DNA from: JBOFOR01 sp051654865
GTDB taxonomy: Bacteria > Bacillota > Clostridia > Peptostreptococcales > Peptostreptococcaceae
Length of the DNA: 64,000 nucleotides
NCBI GenBank assembly: GCA_051654865.1
Contig: JBOFYV010000124.1
Coordinates: 117,504 to 181,503, forward strand
Direction of reading: 5' to 3'
The translations under genes were made by a program, and so were the position numbers. The number at the start of each line of letters is the position of its first letter. Position 1 is the stretch's first letter. Positions 54,028 through 63,162 of this stretch are shown here, one piece after another. The notes beneath the pieces are model-generated. The model saw only the letters and a program-made list of their open reading frames with translations, ran no database searches and was not told the origin of the DNA.

Positions 54028-55191
54028 ATGATAAACAAATTAAAAGTAGATTTCAAAAAAGTATTTGATAGAGATTGTGAGGAGGTATTTTTCTCACCAG
54101 GTAGAGTTAACTTAATAGGGGAACACACAGATTATAATGGGGGGCATGTATTCCCTTGTGCATTATCATTTGGTACTTATGGAGTAGTAGCTAAAAGAAA
54201 TGATAAGCTTGTTAGAATGTATTCATTAAACTTTGAAGATATAGGTATAGTTGAATTTAATGTAGATACTATTAGCTATGATGAATCTCATGACTGGGTG
54301 AACTATCCAAAGGGTGTTGCTAATGTATTCAAAAACAAAGGATATAATATAGAGCATGGATTTGATATATTAGTATTTGGAAATATACCAAATGGAGCAG
54401 GATTATCATCTTCAGCTTCATTAGAACTATTAATGGCAGTTATATTAAATGATACATTTGGATTTAATGTAGATATGGTAGATATGGTTAAATTCTCGCA
54501 AGAAGCTGAAAATAAATTTATAGGTGTTAACTGTGGTATAATGGATCAATTTGCTATAGGTATGGGTCAAGATAGATGTGCAATATTACTTGACTGCAAC
54601 ACATTAAAGTATAGATATAGTGAAATAAATATGGACGGATGCTCAATTGTAATAGGAAACACAAATAAGAGAAGAGGGCTTGCTGATTCTAAGTACAATG
54701 AAAGAAGAAGTGAATGTGAAAGAGCTTTAGCTAATCTTCAAACTAAATTAAGTATAAATGCATTAGGAGAATTAACAGAAGAAGAATTTGAAGCAAACAA
54801 AGAATTAATAGAGAATGAAATAGATAGAAAAAGAGCTAAGCATGCAGTTTACGAAAATCAAAGAACACTAAAAGCAGTAAAAGCGTTAGAAGAAAATAAC
54901 TTAGAGTTATTTGGACAATTAATGGTAGGTTCTCATGTATCACTAAGAGATGATTATGAAGTAACTGGTATAGAATTAGATACATTAGTAAAAATAGCGC
55001 TAGAACAAGATGGAGTAATAGGTGCTCGTATGACAGGTGCTGGATTTGGTGGATGTACAGTAAGTATAGTTAAAGACGAAAACGTAGGAAACTTCATAGA
55101 AAATGTAACAAAAGGATATGAAGATGAAATAGGATATGCACCAACATTCTACGTAGCAAACATATCAAATGGAACTAGAAAATTAGGATAA
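54028..55191 (+). CDS. galK: Galactokinase
   Basis: GHMP kinase that phosphorylates galactose at C1, the entry step of the Leloir pathway. 387 aa. The galactokinase signature SPGRVNLIGEHTDYNGG, the ATP loop IPNGAGLSSSASLELL, the catalytic Asp region CGIMDQFAIGMG and the C-terminal GARMTGAGFGGCTVS are complete. ATG 54028 follows AAAAAGGAG. galE follows 31 bp downstream. Confidence 0.98.
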   Translation: MINKLKVDFKKVFDRDCEEVFFSPGRVNLIGEHTDYNGGHVFPCALSFGTYGVVAKRNDKLVRMYSLNFEDIGIVEFNVDTISYDESHDWVNYPKGVANVFKNKGYNIEHGFDILVFGNIPNGAGLSSSASLELLMAVILNDTFGFNVDMVDMVKFSQEAENKFIGVNCGIMDQFAIGMGQDRCAILLDCNTLKYRYSEINMDGCSIVIGNTNKRRGLADSKYNERRSECERALANLQTKLSINALGELTEEEFEANKELIENEIDRKRAKHAVYENQRTLKAVKALEENNLELFGQLMVGSHVSLRDDYEVTGIELDTLVKIALEQDGVIGARMTGAGFGGCTVSIVKDENVGNFIENVTKGYEDEIGYAPTFYVANISNGTRKLG

Positions 55192-55222
55192 ATTTATAAA
55201 TATATATTAGGAGGGCAATATT

Positions 55223-56212
55223 ATGGCAGTATTAGTTTGCGGTGGAGCAGGATATATAGGAAGTCATACAGTACATCAACTTATATCAAATAAAGAAGAT
55301 GTTATAATAGTAGATAATTTACAAACAGGGCATATGGACGCAGTACATAAAGAAGCAAAATTCTGTAAGGGTGATATAAGAGATAAGCAATTTTTAAGAA
55401 CAGTATTCTCTGAAAATAATATAGAAGCAGTTATACATTTTGCAGCAAACTCTTTAGTTGGAGTTAGTATGACGGATCCGTTAAGTTACTTTGATAATAA
55501 TGTATATGGAACTCAAGTATTACTTGAAGTAATGGTTGAATTTAATGTAAATAAAATAGTATTCTCTTCAACAGCAGCAGTATATGGAGAGCCTAAACAA
55601 ATACCAATATTAGAAGATGATATCACTAATCCAACTAACACATACGGAGAAACTAAGTTAGCAATGGAAAAAATGATGAAGTGGACAGATATGGCTCATG
55701 GAACTAAATATGTATCACTTAGATACTTTAATGTAGCAGGAGCTATAGAAGGTGGATTTATAGGAGAGGATCATACTCCAGAAACTCACTTAATACCATT
55801 AATATTACAAGTACCTCTAAAGAAGAGAGAGCATATAACAGTATTTGGTGAAGACTATGATACCCATGATGGAACTTGTATAAGAGACTATATACATGTA
55901 ATAGATTTAGCTAATGCTCATATAAAAGCACTTAACTACTTAAGAGCAGGAAATGATAGTAACATATTCAACTTAGGAAGTGGAAATGGATTTACTGTAA
56001 AAGAAATGATAGAAGCTGCTAAAGAAGCTACTGGAGAAGAGATAAAAGTAGTTATAGGAGAAAGAAGAGTAGGAGATCCAGCTAAATTAGTTGCATCAAG
56101 CCAAAAAGCTAAAGAAATACTAGGATGGACTCCTCAGTTTGACGATGTTAAAAAGATGATAGGTGACGCTTGGGTATGGCATAAATCTCATCCACAAGGA
56201 TTTGAAAACTAG
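55223..56212 (+). CDS. galE: UDP-glucose 4-epimerase
   Basis: NAD-dependent epimerase between UDP-galactose and UDP-glucose. 329 aa. The nucleotide loop GGAGYIGSHTV, the FAANSLVG region, SSTAAVYGEP, catalytic TYGETKLAMEK (YxxxK), and RYFNVAGA are present. ATG follows AGGAGGG. The galT gene starts 9 bp after its stop, so the three Leloir genes are one operon. Confidence 0.97.
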   Translation: MAVLVCGGAGYIGSHTVHQLISNKEDVIIVDNLQTGHMDAVHKEAKFCKGDIRDKQFLRTVFSENNIEAVIHFAANSLVGVSMTDPLSYFDNNVYGTQVLLEVMVEFNVNKIVFSSTAAVYGEPKQIPILEDDITNPTNTYGETKLAMEKMMKWTDMAHGTKYVSLRYFNVAGAIEGGFIGEDHTPETHLIPLILQVPLKKREHITVFGEDYDTHDGTCIRDYIHVIDLANAHIKALNYLRAGNDSNIFNLGSGNGFTVKEMIEAAKEATGEEIKVVIGERRVGDPAKLVASSQKAKEILGWTPQFDDVKKMIGDAWVWHKSHPQGFEN

Positions 56213-56221
56213 GGGGATACT

Positions 56222-57718
56222 ATGAACATAAATTACGAAATAAATAGACTAATAAATTTTGCACTACAAAATAATTTAATAGATAAGTTAGATGCTGTAT
56301 ATGCATCTAACTTAATCCTTGAAGTGTTAAACTTAGATGAGTTTGAAGAAGTAGAAGTTGATGAAACTTTAAAAACTCCAACTAAAGTACTTGAAAATAT
56401 ACTAGATTACGCAGTAGAGCAAGGTATGATAGAAAATACAACAACAGAAAGAGATTTATTTGACACGAAAGTAATGAATTGTGTTATGCCAAGACCTTCT
56501 GAAGTGATAAGAACTTTTAATGAAAAATATAATGTAGACAAGAATGAAGCTACAAATTATTACTACAATATGAGTATAGCATCAAACTATATAAGAAAAG
56601 ATAGAACGGATCAGAATATAGTTTGGAAAGCTGCAACAGAGTACGGTGATTTAGATATAACTATAAACTTATCTAAGCCAGAAAAAGACCCTAGAGATAT
56701 AGCTAAGGCAAAGCTTATGAGAGCGACATCATATCCGAAATGTTTATTATGTAAGCAAAATGAAGGATTTAAAGGAAACATAAATCATCCAGCAAGACAA
56801 AATCATAGAATAATACCTATGGAGTTTGCAGGTGATAAGTGGTTCTTACAATACTCTCCATATGTTTATTATAACGAGCATTGTATAGTACTTAATGCAA
56901 AGCATACACCAATGAAAATATCAAAAAAGACGTTTGATAACTTATTAGGATTTATAGATCAATTACCTCATTATTTTGCAGGTTCAAATGCTGATTTGCC
57001 TATAGTTGGCGGTTCTATATTATCTCATGACCACTACCAAGGAGGTAATTATACATTTGCTATGGAAGTAGCTCCTATAGAAGAAACTTTTGAAGTAAAA
57101 GGATTTGACAAAACAAAGGTAAGTCGTGTAAAATGGCCAATGTCAGTAATAAGATTAAATGGAGAAAATAAACAAGAGATATTAGATTTAGCAGACCATA
57201 TATTAACTAAGTGGAGAAGCTACTCTGATGAATCTGTACATATAATAAGTGAAACTAATGGTGAGCCCCACAATACAATAACTCCTATAGCTAGAAAAAA
57301 AGAAAATGTATATGAACTTGACTTAGTTCTAAGAAACAATCGTACAAGTGAAGAGCATCCAATGGGTATATTCCATCCACATAGCGAAGTTCATCATATA
57401 AAGAAAGAAAATATAGGTCTAATAGAAGTTATGGGGTTAGCAGTACTTCCGGCAAGATTAAAAGAAGAATTAAATACTTTAGCATCACTGTTAATAGATG
57501 GCGTAGAAAGTATAGATAGTAATGAAACTTTAAATCATCATTCTGAGTGGTATAAACAAATAAGAGGTAATTATAGCAATATAACAAGCGAAAATGCACA
57601 AGAAATACTTAGAGATGAAGTAGGAAACAAATTCTCAACTGTATTAGAGCACGCAGGAGTATTTAAGCGTGATAAAGTTGGAATAGATGCATTTAACAAA
57701 TTTATAACATCATTATAA
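56222..57718 (+). CDS. galT: UDP-glucose-hexose-1-phosphate uridylyltransferase, Firmicutes type
   Basis: Transfers UMP from UDP-glucose to galactose 1-phosphate. 498 aa, the long GalT2 form of Firmicutes rather than the 350-aa HIT-type enzyme. Characteristic stretches are CVMPRPSEV, YPKCLLCKQNEGF, HPARQNHRIIPM, GGSILSHDHYQGG and the late HPHSEVHHIKKENIGLIEVMG. ATG 56222 follows GGGGGA. It closes the catabolic part of the operon before a hairpin. Confidence 0.97.
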   Translation: MNINYEINRLINFALQNNLIDKLDAVYASNLILEVLNLDEFEEVEVDETLKTPTKVLENILDYAVEQGMIENTTTERDLFDTKVMNCVMPRPSEVIRTFNEKYNVDKNEATNYYYNMSIASNYIRKDRTDQNIVWKAATEYGDLDITINLSKPEKDPRDIAKAKLMRATSYPKCLLCKQNEGFKGNINHPARQNHRIIPMEFAGDKWFLQYSPYVYYNEHCIVLNAKHTPMKISKKTFDNLLGFIDQLPHYFAGSNADLPIVGGSILSHDHYQGGNYTFAMEVAPIEETFEVKGFDKTKVSRVKWPMSVIRLNGENKQEILDLADHILTKWRSYSDESVHIISETNGEPHNTITPIARKKENVYELDLVLRNNRTSEEHPMGIFHPHSEVHHIKKENIGLIEVMGLAVLPARLKEELNTLASLLIDGVESIDSNETLNHHSEWYKQIRGNYSNITSENAQEILRDEVGNKFSTVLEHAGVFKRDKVGIDAFNKFITSL

Positions 57719-57729
57719 TAACAATCTGA

Positions 57730-57767
57730 CCTTTCGTTTACTAATGTAGGCGAAAGGACTTTTTTTA
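57730..57767 (+). terminator. Hairpin between galT and the regulator gene
   Basis: CCTTTCG (57730-57736) pairs with CGAAAGG (57751-57757), then ACTTTTTTT. It may cap galKET while some transcripts read into the regulator gene. Confidence 0.75.
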
Positions 57768-57784
57768 AAGGAAAGTAGGTAACA

Positions 57785-58789
57785 ATGAAAGCAACTATAG
57801 TAGAAGTAGCAAAAGCTGCTAATGTATCTGTAGCAACAGTATCTAGGGTAATAAATGGTAATTATCCAGTAAAACAAGAAACTAAAGAAAAAGTATTACA
57901 AATAATTGAAGAATTAAATTATACACCTAATACACAGGCTAGAGACTTAATCAAACAGCAATCTAGTACTATAGGTGTCGTAGTACCAAGTATAAGTAAT
58001 ATGTTCTTTCCAAGTGTAATAAATGGAATAGAGCGTTATTTTGAAGGTACAGAGTATTCAATATTTCTTTGTACAACAGATAATGATAAAGATAAAGAAA
58101 AAAATAGAATTGATGAATTAAAATCAAGGAATGTAGCAGGAATAATAGTGATAGATCCAACACTAGAGAATTCTAAATCAAACTTTTTTAATACTTTAGC
58201 TAAAGCTACTCCAATAGTATTTGTAAATGGTTATACAAATAGCCCTAATATTTCATCAGTAGCAAATGATGAAGAAATTGGAGCTAGAATAGCTATGGAC
58301 TATTTAATTGACAACAATCATAAAAATATACTTTTTATAAGAGGAGAGAAGAGTTATTCATATGATGTAAAAGAAAAAGTTTATAGAGAGATGATGAGTG
58401 ATATAAATAACTTAAATGAAGAGTATATACTTAATATTGGAAAAGGAAATAGTACAGAAACAGTTAATAAAACAATGGACGAAGGAATTAAAATATTAAG
58501 TAGCCATAAAGATATTAGTGGAGTTTTTGCATGTAATGACTTAATGGGGATAGGTATAATAAATGCATGTAAAAAGATTAATAAGAAAATACCTAGTGAT
58601 TTATCTATAGTTGGATATGACAATATAGAACTATGTGATATGGTTGAACCAAAACTTACTACTATAGATCAGAATATGGTTTTATTAGGAGAAAATGCGG
58701 CTATATTACTAGATGAAAAAATTCAAAATGGAAACAAATATAGTAAGAAAATACTATTAAATAATACTCTTATAAAAAGAAATACATAA
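57785..58789 (+). CDS. LacI/GalR-family transcriptional regulator of the gal operon
   Basis: 334 aa. An N-terminal LacI helix-turn-helix (VEVAKAANVSVATVSRVING) and hinge (LNYTPNTQARDL) precede a periplasmic-binding-like domain from about residue 60 (IGVVVPSISNMFF, GVFACNDLMGIGII, LSIVGYDNIELCDMVEPKLT). The ligand is probably galactose or a derivative, judged by the galKET genes directly upstream. The candidate operator is the CG-centred palindrome at 53809-53824. ATG follows AAAGGAAAG. Confidence 0.93.
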   Translation: MKATIVEVAKAANVSVATVSRVINGNYPVKQETKEKVLQIIEELNYTPNTQARDLIKQQSSTIGVVVPSISNMFFPSVINGIERYFEGTEYSIFLCTTDNDKDKEKNRIDELKSRNVAGIIVIDPTLENSKSNFFNTLAKATPIVFVNGYTNSPNISSVANDEEIGARIAMDYLIDNNHKNILFIRGEKSYSYDVKEKVYREMMSDINNLNEEYILNIGKGNSTETVNKTMDEGIKILSSHKDISGVFACNDLMGIGIINACKKINKKIPSDLSIVGYDNIELCDMVEPKLTTIDQNMVLLGENAAILLDEKIQNGNKYSKKILLNNTLIKRNT

Positions 58790-58815
58790 ATTTTAATACT
58801 AATAATATACAACAT

Positions 58816-58887
58816 AAAAGGTAATTATATAAGTTACCATACCGGATATATTAAGAACGGTACAACTTATATAATTATCTTTTTGTC
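58816..58887 (+). terminator. Long hairpin after the gal regulator gene
   Basis: A 20-bp stem (58816-58835 with 58864-58883, one G-U) encloses an inner ACCG/CGGT helix and ends in a short T run. Unusually long for a terminator. Confidence 0.65.
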
Positions 58888-58950
58888 ATAGAGGTTTATA
58901 TTTTATGCTATAGTTTAATTATAAAAAATTGTTCTTAATAGGGGGAAGTT

Positions 58951-59466
58951 ATGAAAATTGCTATAATTGGTTATAGTGGAAGCGGAAAATCTACGCTTGC
59001 TCGCAAATTTGGAGAACATTATGATATACCTGTTTTACATTTAGATACAGTTCAATTTTTACCTAATTGGATTGAAAGAGATAAAGATGAAGGCCGTATT
59101 ATAGTTAAGGAATTTATGAATAATAAGTCATGGGTAATTGATGGTAACTACAGTAAATTTTATCAAAAAGAGAGATTAGAACAAGCGGATAGGATTATAT
59201 TATTAAACTTTTCGCGTAGAATTTGCATTTATAGGGCTATAAAAAGATACTTCAAAAATAAACATAAAACAAGAGTAGATATGGCTGAGGGATGTATAGA
59301 AAAAATAGATTTAGAATTTATTTGGTGGATTTTATATGAAGGTAGAACTAAAGAAAAAAGGGAGCATTATAAGAATATAGAGAATCAATATAAAGACAAA
59401 ATAATAGTTCTTAAAAATCCTAAAAAAGTGTATATGTATAGCCAAAGTATTAGCAAAGAGTATTAA
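58951..59466 (+). CDS. P-loop nucleotide kinase-like protein (FlaR/AAA_17 type)
   Basis: 171 aa. Walker A is IGYSGSGKST (residues 6-15), followed by HLDTVQFLPNW, which is typical of the proteins annotated as DNA topology modulation protein FlaR, and WVIDGNYSKF. They resemble adenylate or shikimate kinases, but the substrate is unproven. The C-terminal half is basic and helical. ATG follows AGGGGGAAG. The GNAT gene follows 27 bp later and may be co-transcribed. Confidence 0.82.
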   Translation: MKIAIIGYSGSGKSTLARKFGEHYDIPVLHLDTVQFLPNWIERDKDEGRIIVKEFMNNKSWVIDGNYSKFYQKERLEQADRIILLNFSRRICIYRAIKRYFKNKHKTRVDMAEGCIEKIDLEFIWWILYEGRTKEKREHYKNIENQYKDKIIVLKNPKKVYMYSQSISKEY

Positions 59467-59493
59467 TAAAAGAAACAAAGCAGGGGGATTAGT

Positions 59494-60018
59494 ATGTATG
59501 GAGAGGTAGATAATATTTATATTAGAGATGTTGAATTTAACTACATAGAAGAAGCATTTGAATTAGTAAAAGATGTATTTATGGAGTTTAATGCACCAGA
59601 TTATAGTCAAGAAGGTATAGATGAATTTGTAAATCAAATAATTGAGAATAAAGATTTTATTAATAAATTTAAAACAGGAGAACAAGTAATGATAGGAGCT
59701 TATGATAAAGGTAAAATAATAGGGGTATTAGCTATAAGTATAAGAAATCATATATCTCTTGTTTTCATTGATAAACAACACCATAGAAAGGGTGTTGCAA
59801 CAAAGCTATTTAATGAAATTTTAGATAGATTAAGGTTAAATAATTCAGATAAAATAAAACTTAACTCATCACCTTACGCTATAGCATTTTATAAGAAGAT
59901 AGGATTTATAGCGACAGACAAAGAACAAATTAAAAATGGGATAAGATATATACCAATGGAATTAACGTTAAAAAGTAAAAATATAGATGATATTAATAAA
60001 ACTGTACATAAGATATAG
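59494..60018 (+). CDS. GNAT-family N-acetyltransferase
   Basis: 174 aa. The acetyl-CoA loop is HHRKGVATKLFNEIL (R/Q-x-x-G-x-G/A pattern); the N-terminal strand and helix IRDVEFNYIEEAFELVKDVF and the late SSPYAIAFYKKIGF are standard for the family. The acceptor is unknown. ATG 59494 follows AGGGGGA. Its last codons form the left arm of the terminator. Confidence 0.9.
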   Translation: MYGEVDNIYIRDVEFNYIEEAFELVKDVFMEFNAPDYSQEGIDEFVNQIIENKDFINKFKTGEQVMIGAYDKGKIIGVLAISIRNHISLVFIDKQHHRKGVATKLFNEILDRLRLNNSDKIKLNSSPYAIAFYKKIGFIATDKEQIKNGIRYIPMELTLKSKNIDDINKTVHKI

Positions 60019-60037
60019 ACTTATGTACAGTTTTTTA
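59997..60037. terminator. Terminator overlapping the GNAT stop codon
   Basis: AAAACTGTACATAAG pairs with CTTATGTACAGTTTT (60020-60034) then T run; lies between convergent genes. Confidence 0.85.
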
Positions 60038-60056
60038 TAGTAAAAAGTTGTTTTGA

Positions 60057-61238
60057 TTACTTACGATTATTTTTATTATTAGGCTTAGCCTTTTTGAATA
60101 CTACATCAACTAAATTTCCGTCTTTTAACTCTTTGGCTTTAATGTTTATATTAAAGTTTCTCTTATAATCTCTTATAGTATTTAAGTTTTGGTTAGTAAC
60201 TATAGAAATAGCATCGCCTTTTCTTTTACCTCTAGCAGTTCTACCACATCTATGAATATACTCATTTGGACTACCTGGGAAGTCTAAGTTAAATACATGA
60301 GTAATATCTACTATATCAAGTCCTCTTGCAGATAAATCAGAAGAAACTAATACCTTAGCTTTACCTAACTTAAAAGCATTTAATGCATTCTTTCTATCTT
60401 CTTTAGTCATTCTACCGTAAATTCCTACAGAATTATAGCTATGATAGTTTAACTTTGAAGTGATTGCTTCTATACTATCTTCATCATTAACGAATACTAT
60501 AGCTCTTTTAGGGTTTGTTGCAGATAGAGCTTTTCTAAGTAATGTAAATTTATCTCTTCTATCTCCATATAAGTACATATGGTTGATGTTAGGATTTATT
60601 ACTAACTCATCCTTAGTTTTTATAAGTTCTGGTGATTTCATTATAGAATCACAGATATCAACAGTATTTTGATTTAAACTAGCAGAAAATCCTAATACTT
60701 GTCTATCTCTTAAAGTAGTTTTTATGATATCTTTAACTTTTTTAGTGTTGTCTCCACTTAATAAACTATCTATTTCATCAAGTACTATAGTTTTTATAGT
60801 GTGAGCTTTTAGTTTTCTTTGTTGTATTAAGTCAAGAACTCTACCACAAGTACCAACTACTATATGTGGCTTTATAGCCTTAATGTTTTTTATTTGCTTT
60901 TGAATATTTACTTCTCCTATTAGTGAGAATGCTGTAACATCCATATTTGAATTAGAAGATAATAATTTAGCTTGATCAACTATTTGCATAACTAATTCAT
61001 GAGTTGGAGCAAGTACAAGTACTTGAGTTTCTCTTTTTGTAGTATCTATCTTTTCAAACATAGGCAATAAATAAGATAAAGTTTTTCCGCTACCTGTTTG
61101 AGCATTAACTAATAAATCTTTGTTGTCTAATATTTTTCCTATAGATAATGATTGAACATCCGTTGGTTCAGTTATATCTTGTTTTTGTAATCCTTCAATA
61201 AGCTTAGGATTTAAATTTAATTCTTTAAATGTTGTCAT
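60057..61238 (-). CDS. DEAD-box-like RNA helicase, divergent motifs
   Basis: 393 aa, two RecA domains with almost no C-terminal extension. Motif Q is PTDVQ, motif I AQTGSGKT, motif Ia APTHELV, motif II DEID (for DEAD), motif III SAS (for SAT), motif V SARGLDI, motif VI HRCGRTAR (for HRIGRTGR). It probably unwinds short RNA duplexes in ribosome assembly or cold adaptation. A short basic tail (KKAKPNNKNNRK) may bind RNA. ATG 61238 follows AAAGGAG. Monocistronic. Confidence 0.9.
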   Translation of the reverse strand: MTTFKELNLNPKLIEGLQKQDITEPTDVQSLSIGKILDNKDLLVNAQTGSGKTLSYLLPMFEKIDTTKRETQVLVLAPTHELVMQIVDQAKLLSSNSNMDVTAFSLIGEVNIQKQIKNIKAIKPHIVVGTCGRVLDLIQQRKLKAHTIKTIVLDEIDSLLSGDNTKKVKDIIKTTLRDRQVLGFSASLNQNTVDICDSIMKSPELIKTKDELVINPNINHMYLYGDRRDKFTLLRKALSATNPKRAIVFVNDEDSIEAITSKLNYHSYNSVGIYGRMTKEDRKNALNAFKLGKAKVLVSSDLSARGLDIVDITHVFNLDFPGSPNEYIHRCGRTARGKRKGDAISIVTNQNLNTIRDYKRNFNINIKAKELKDGNLVDVVFKKAKPNNKNNRK

Positions 61239-61418
61239 ATTTTGCTCCTTTATAAATGATATATCTTTATATTATACACTTATTATTAAAAATTTAATAG
61301 AAAACAATACAAAACTAAAATAAATAACATATATTTTACAGAAAATATAGTTTAGAGATTATTATATTGGGGAAATTATTATTATATAAATTGAAGTGCA
61401 AAATTAGGAGGACTTTAA

Positions 61419-62363
61419 ATGAAAAAAAATAAAGTAGTAATTGTTGGGGCAGGAATGGTTGGAATGAGTTATGCCTATTCAATGTTAAATCAAGGAGTTT
61501 GTGAAGAACTTGTATTAATAGATTTAGATAAAAAAAGAGCAGAAGGTGAAGCAATTGACCTAAATCATGGTTTAAGCTTTGCTCCTAGAAAGATGAAAAT
61601 ATATGCTGGAGATTATAGTGATTGCAAAGATGCATATTTAGTATGTATAACAGCAGGAGCAATACAAACACCAGAAGAAACTAGACTAGATTTACTTCAT
61701 AAAAATACTAAGATAATGAGAAGTATTATAGGTGAAATTAAATCTTCAGGGTTTGACGGAATACTATTAATAGCAACGAATCCAGTTGATATAATGACAT
61801 ATGTAGCTTGGAAACAATCGGGTTATGATAAAAATAAAGTTATAGGATCAGGAACAACATTAGATTCTTCAAGACTTAGATATACTCTTAGTGAAAGACT
61901 AAATGTTAACTTAAAGGATATAAATGCATATGTAATGGGAGAACATGGTGATTCTCAATTTGTAGCATGGAGCTATGCATTATGTGGTGTACAACCAATA
62001 TATCAAATAGCATCTAAAAAGGATACTAAGATTAACTTTGATGATTTAGCGAAGATAGAAGATGAAGTAAGAAATATAGCCTATAAAATAATTGATTGTA
62101 AAAAATCTACTTACTATGGTATCGGAGTTGCTTTAACTAGAATAACTAAGGCGATATTAGATAATGAAAATAGTGTGCTTACAGTATCATCATATTTAAA
62201 TGGTGAGTATGGACACAAGGATGTATATATATCTGTTCCAAGTGTAGTAAATAAGGATGGAGTAAGGGAAATAATACATCTTCCATTAGCAGAAACTGAA
62301 AAAGAAAAATTAGATAAATCTATAACTATAATGAAAGAAAATATCAATAAACTTGATATATAA
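61419..62363 (+). CDS. ldh: L-lactate dehydrogenase
   Basis: Reduces pyruvate to L-lactate with NADH in fermentation. 314 aa. The NAD loop is VGAGMVGMSYAY; the substrate-specificity loop reads AGAIQTPEETRLDLL, with Gln where malate dehydrogenases have Arg, favouring lactate. The catalytic GEHGDSQ and GTTLDSSRLR are present. ATG follows TAGGAGG. Monocistronic; no obvious Rex site in the 180 bp upstream. Confidence 0.95.
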   Translation: MKKNKVVIVGAGMVGMSYAYSMLNQGVCEELVLIDLDKKRAEGEAIDLNHGLSFAPRKMKIYAGDYSDCKDAYLVCITAGAIQTPEETRLDLLHKNTKIMRSIIGEIKSSGFDGILLIATNPVDIMTYVAWKQSGYDKNKVIGSGTTLDSSRLRYTLSERLNVNLKDINAYVMGEHGDSQFVAWSYALCGVQPIYQIASKKDTKINFDDLAKIEDEVRNIAYKIIDCKKSTYYGIGVALTRITKAILDNENSVLTVSSYLNGEYGHKDVYISVPSVVNKDGVREIIHLPLAETEKEKLDKSITIMKENINKLDI

Positions 62364-62375
62364 ATACAGTTAAAC

Positions 62376-62419
62376 TAACCGTATAATTTATTTTAAATAA
62401 TAAATTTTACGGTTTTTTT
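62376..62419 (+). terminator. Terminator after ldh
   Basis: AACCGTATAATTTATT pairs with AATAAATTTTACGGTT with one mismatch, then TTTTT. Confidence 0.8.
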
Positions 62420-62492
62420 ATATTATTTTTTAGAAAAATGTATAATTATTTTGGTTAATATATATTAATTTGCATTTTAAATATGATAAGGA

Positions 62493-62571
62493 TTTAACGT
62501 ACGTAAATATAATAATTAACAATAAATAAGATTATTTAATATTTTACTTTGTATTAACAGTAACGTAACGT
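62493..62571 (+). promoter_or_regulatory. AACGT-containing repeats before the rseC-like/rnf genes
   Basis: TTTAACGTACGTAAA (62493-62507) contains the perfect ACGTACGT palindrome. GTAACGTAACGT (62560-62571) is a tandem repeat of GTAAC. In AT-rich DNA such CG-containing repeats are rare, and they lie in the 285-bp gap before the rnf locus. Regulator unknown; the gap holds no gene. Confidence 0.35.
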
Positions 62572-62648
62572 GGATTTAAAAAATTGTGAATACTATGTAA
62601 GTAAATAAATTCATTAATTTATTAATCTAATCAAAGTAGGAGAAAAAA

Positions 62649-63065
62649 ATGAAAAAAGAAGAAGTTGGATATGTAATAGATACAACAAATGACATAGCAA
62701 AGATAAAAATAGGAAGACATAGTGATTGTAAAAACTGTGGTTCTTGTCCAGGTAATAGTACACTTATTTTATCAGCAAAAAATCCTATTGGGGCTCAAAT
62801 TGGGCAGAAAGTAGCTTTTGAGACCAAGGAATCTAGTGTTTTAACATCTATATACGTTGTTTATATTCAACCGTTGATATTAGTGTGTGTAGGTGTACTA
62901 ATTGGATATTTATTAGCAACACAAATTCATGAGTCAGTAAAAGTTTTTGAAATTATATTTGGAATTATATTTTTTAGTATTTCATTAATATGTATAAGAG
63001 TTATAGAAAAAAAACTAGCTAAAGACAAAACGAAAATGCCTAAAATAACAAAAATAATCTACTAA
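62649..63065 (+). CDS. SoxR-reducing system/RseC-MucC family protein
   Basis: 138 aa. The N-terminal domain has CKNCGSCPG, four Cys positions typical of RseC-like proteins and possibly a metal or cluster site. Two membrane helices follow (about residues 70-90 and 97-117), then a basic tail. RseC-type genes often accompany rnf/rsx operons, and rnfC begins 97 bp downstream. It may assist electron transfer or assembly. ATG follows AGGAG. Confidence 0.85.
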   Translation: MKKEEVGYVIDTTNDIAKIKIGRHSDCKNCGSCPGNSTLILSAKNPIGAQIGQKVAFETKESSVLTSIYVVYIQPLILVCVGVLIGYLLATQIHESVKVFEIIFGIIFFSISLICIRVIEKKLAKDKTKMPKITKIIY

Positions 63066-63162
63066 TTGAAAGTAAGTTACTAAAAGGTACTAGGTCAGGC
63101 TATAAAGCATATTATTATAATATAAATTAATGTTTGTAGTATATAAAAAAAGAGGTGTTAAA

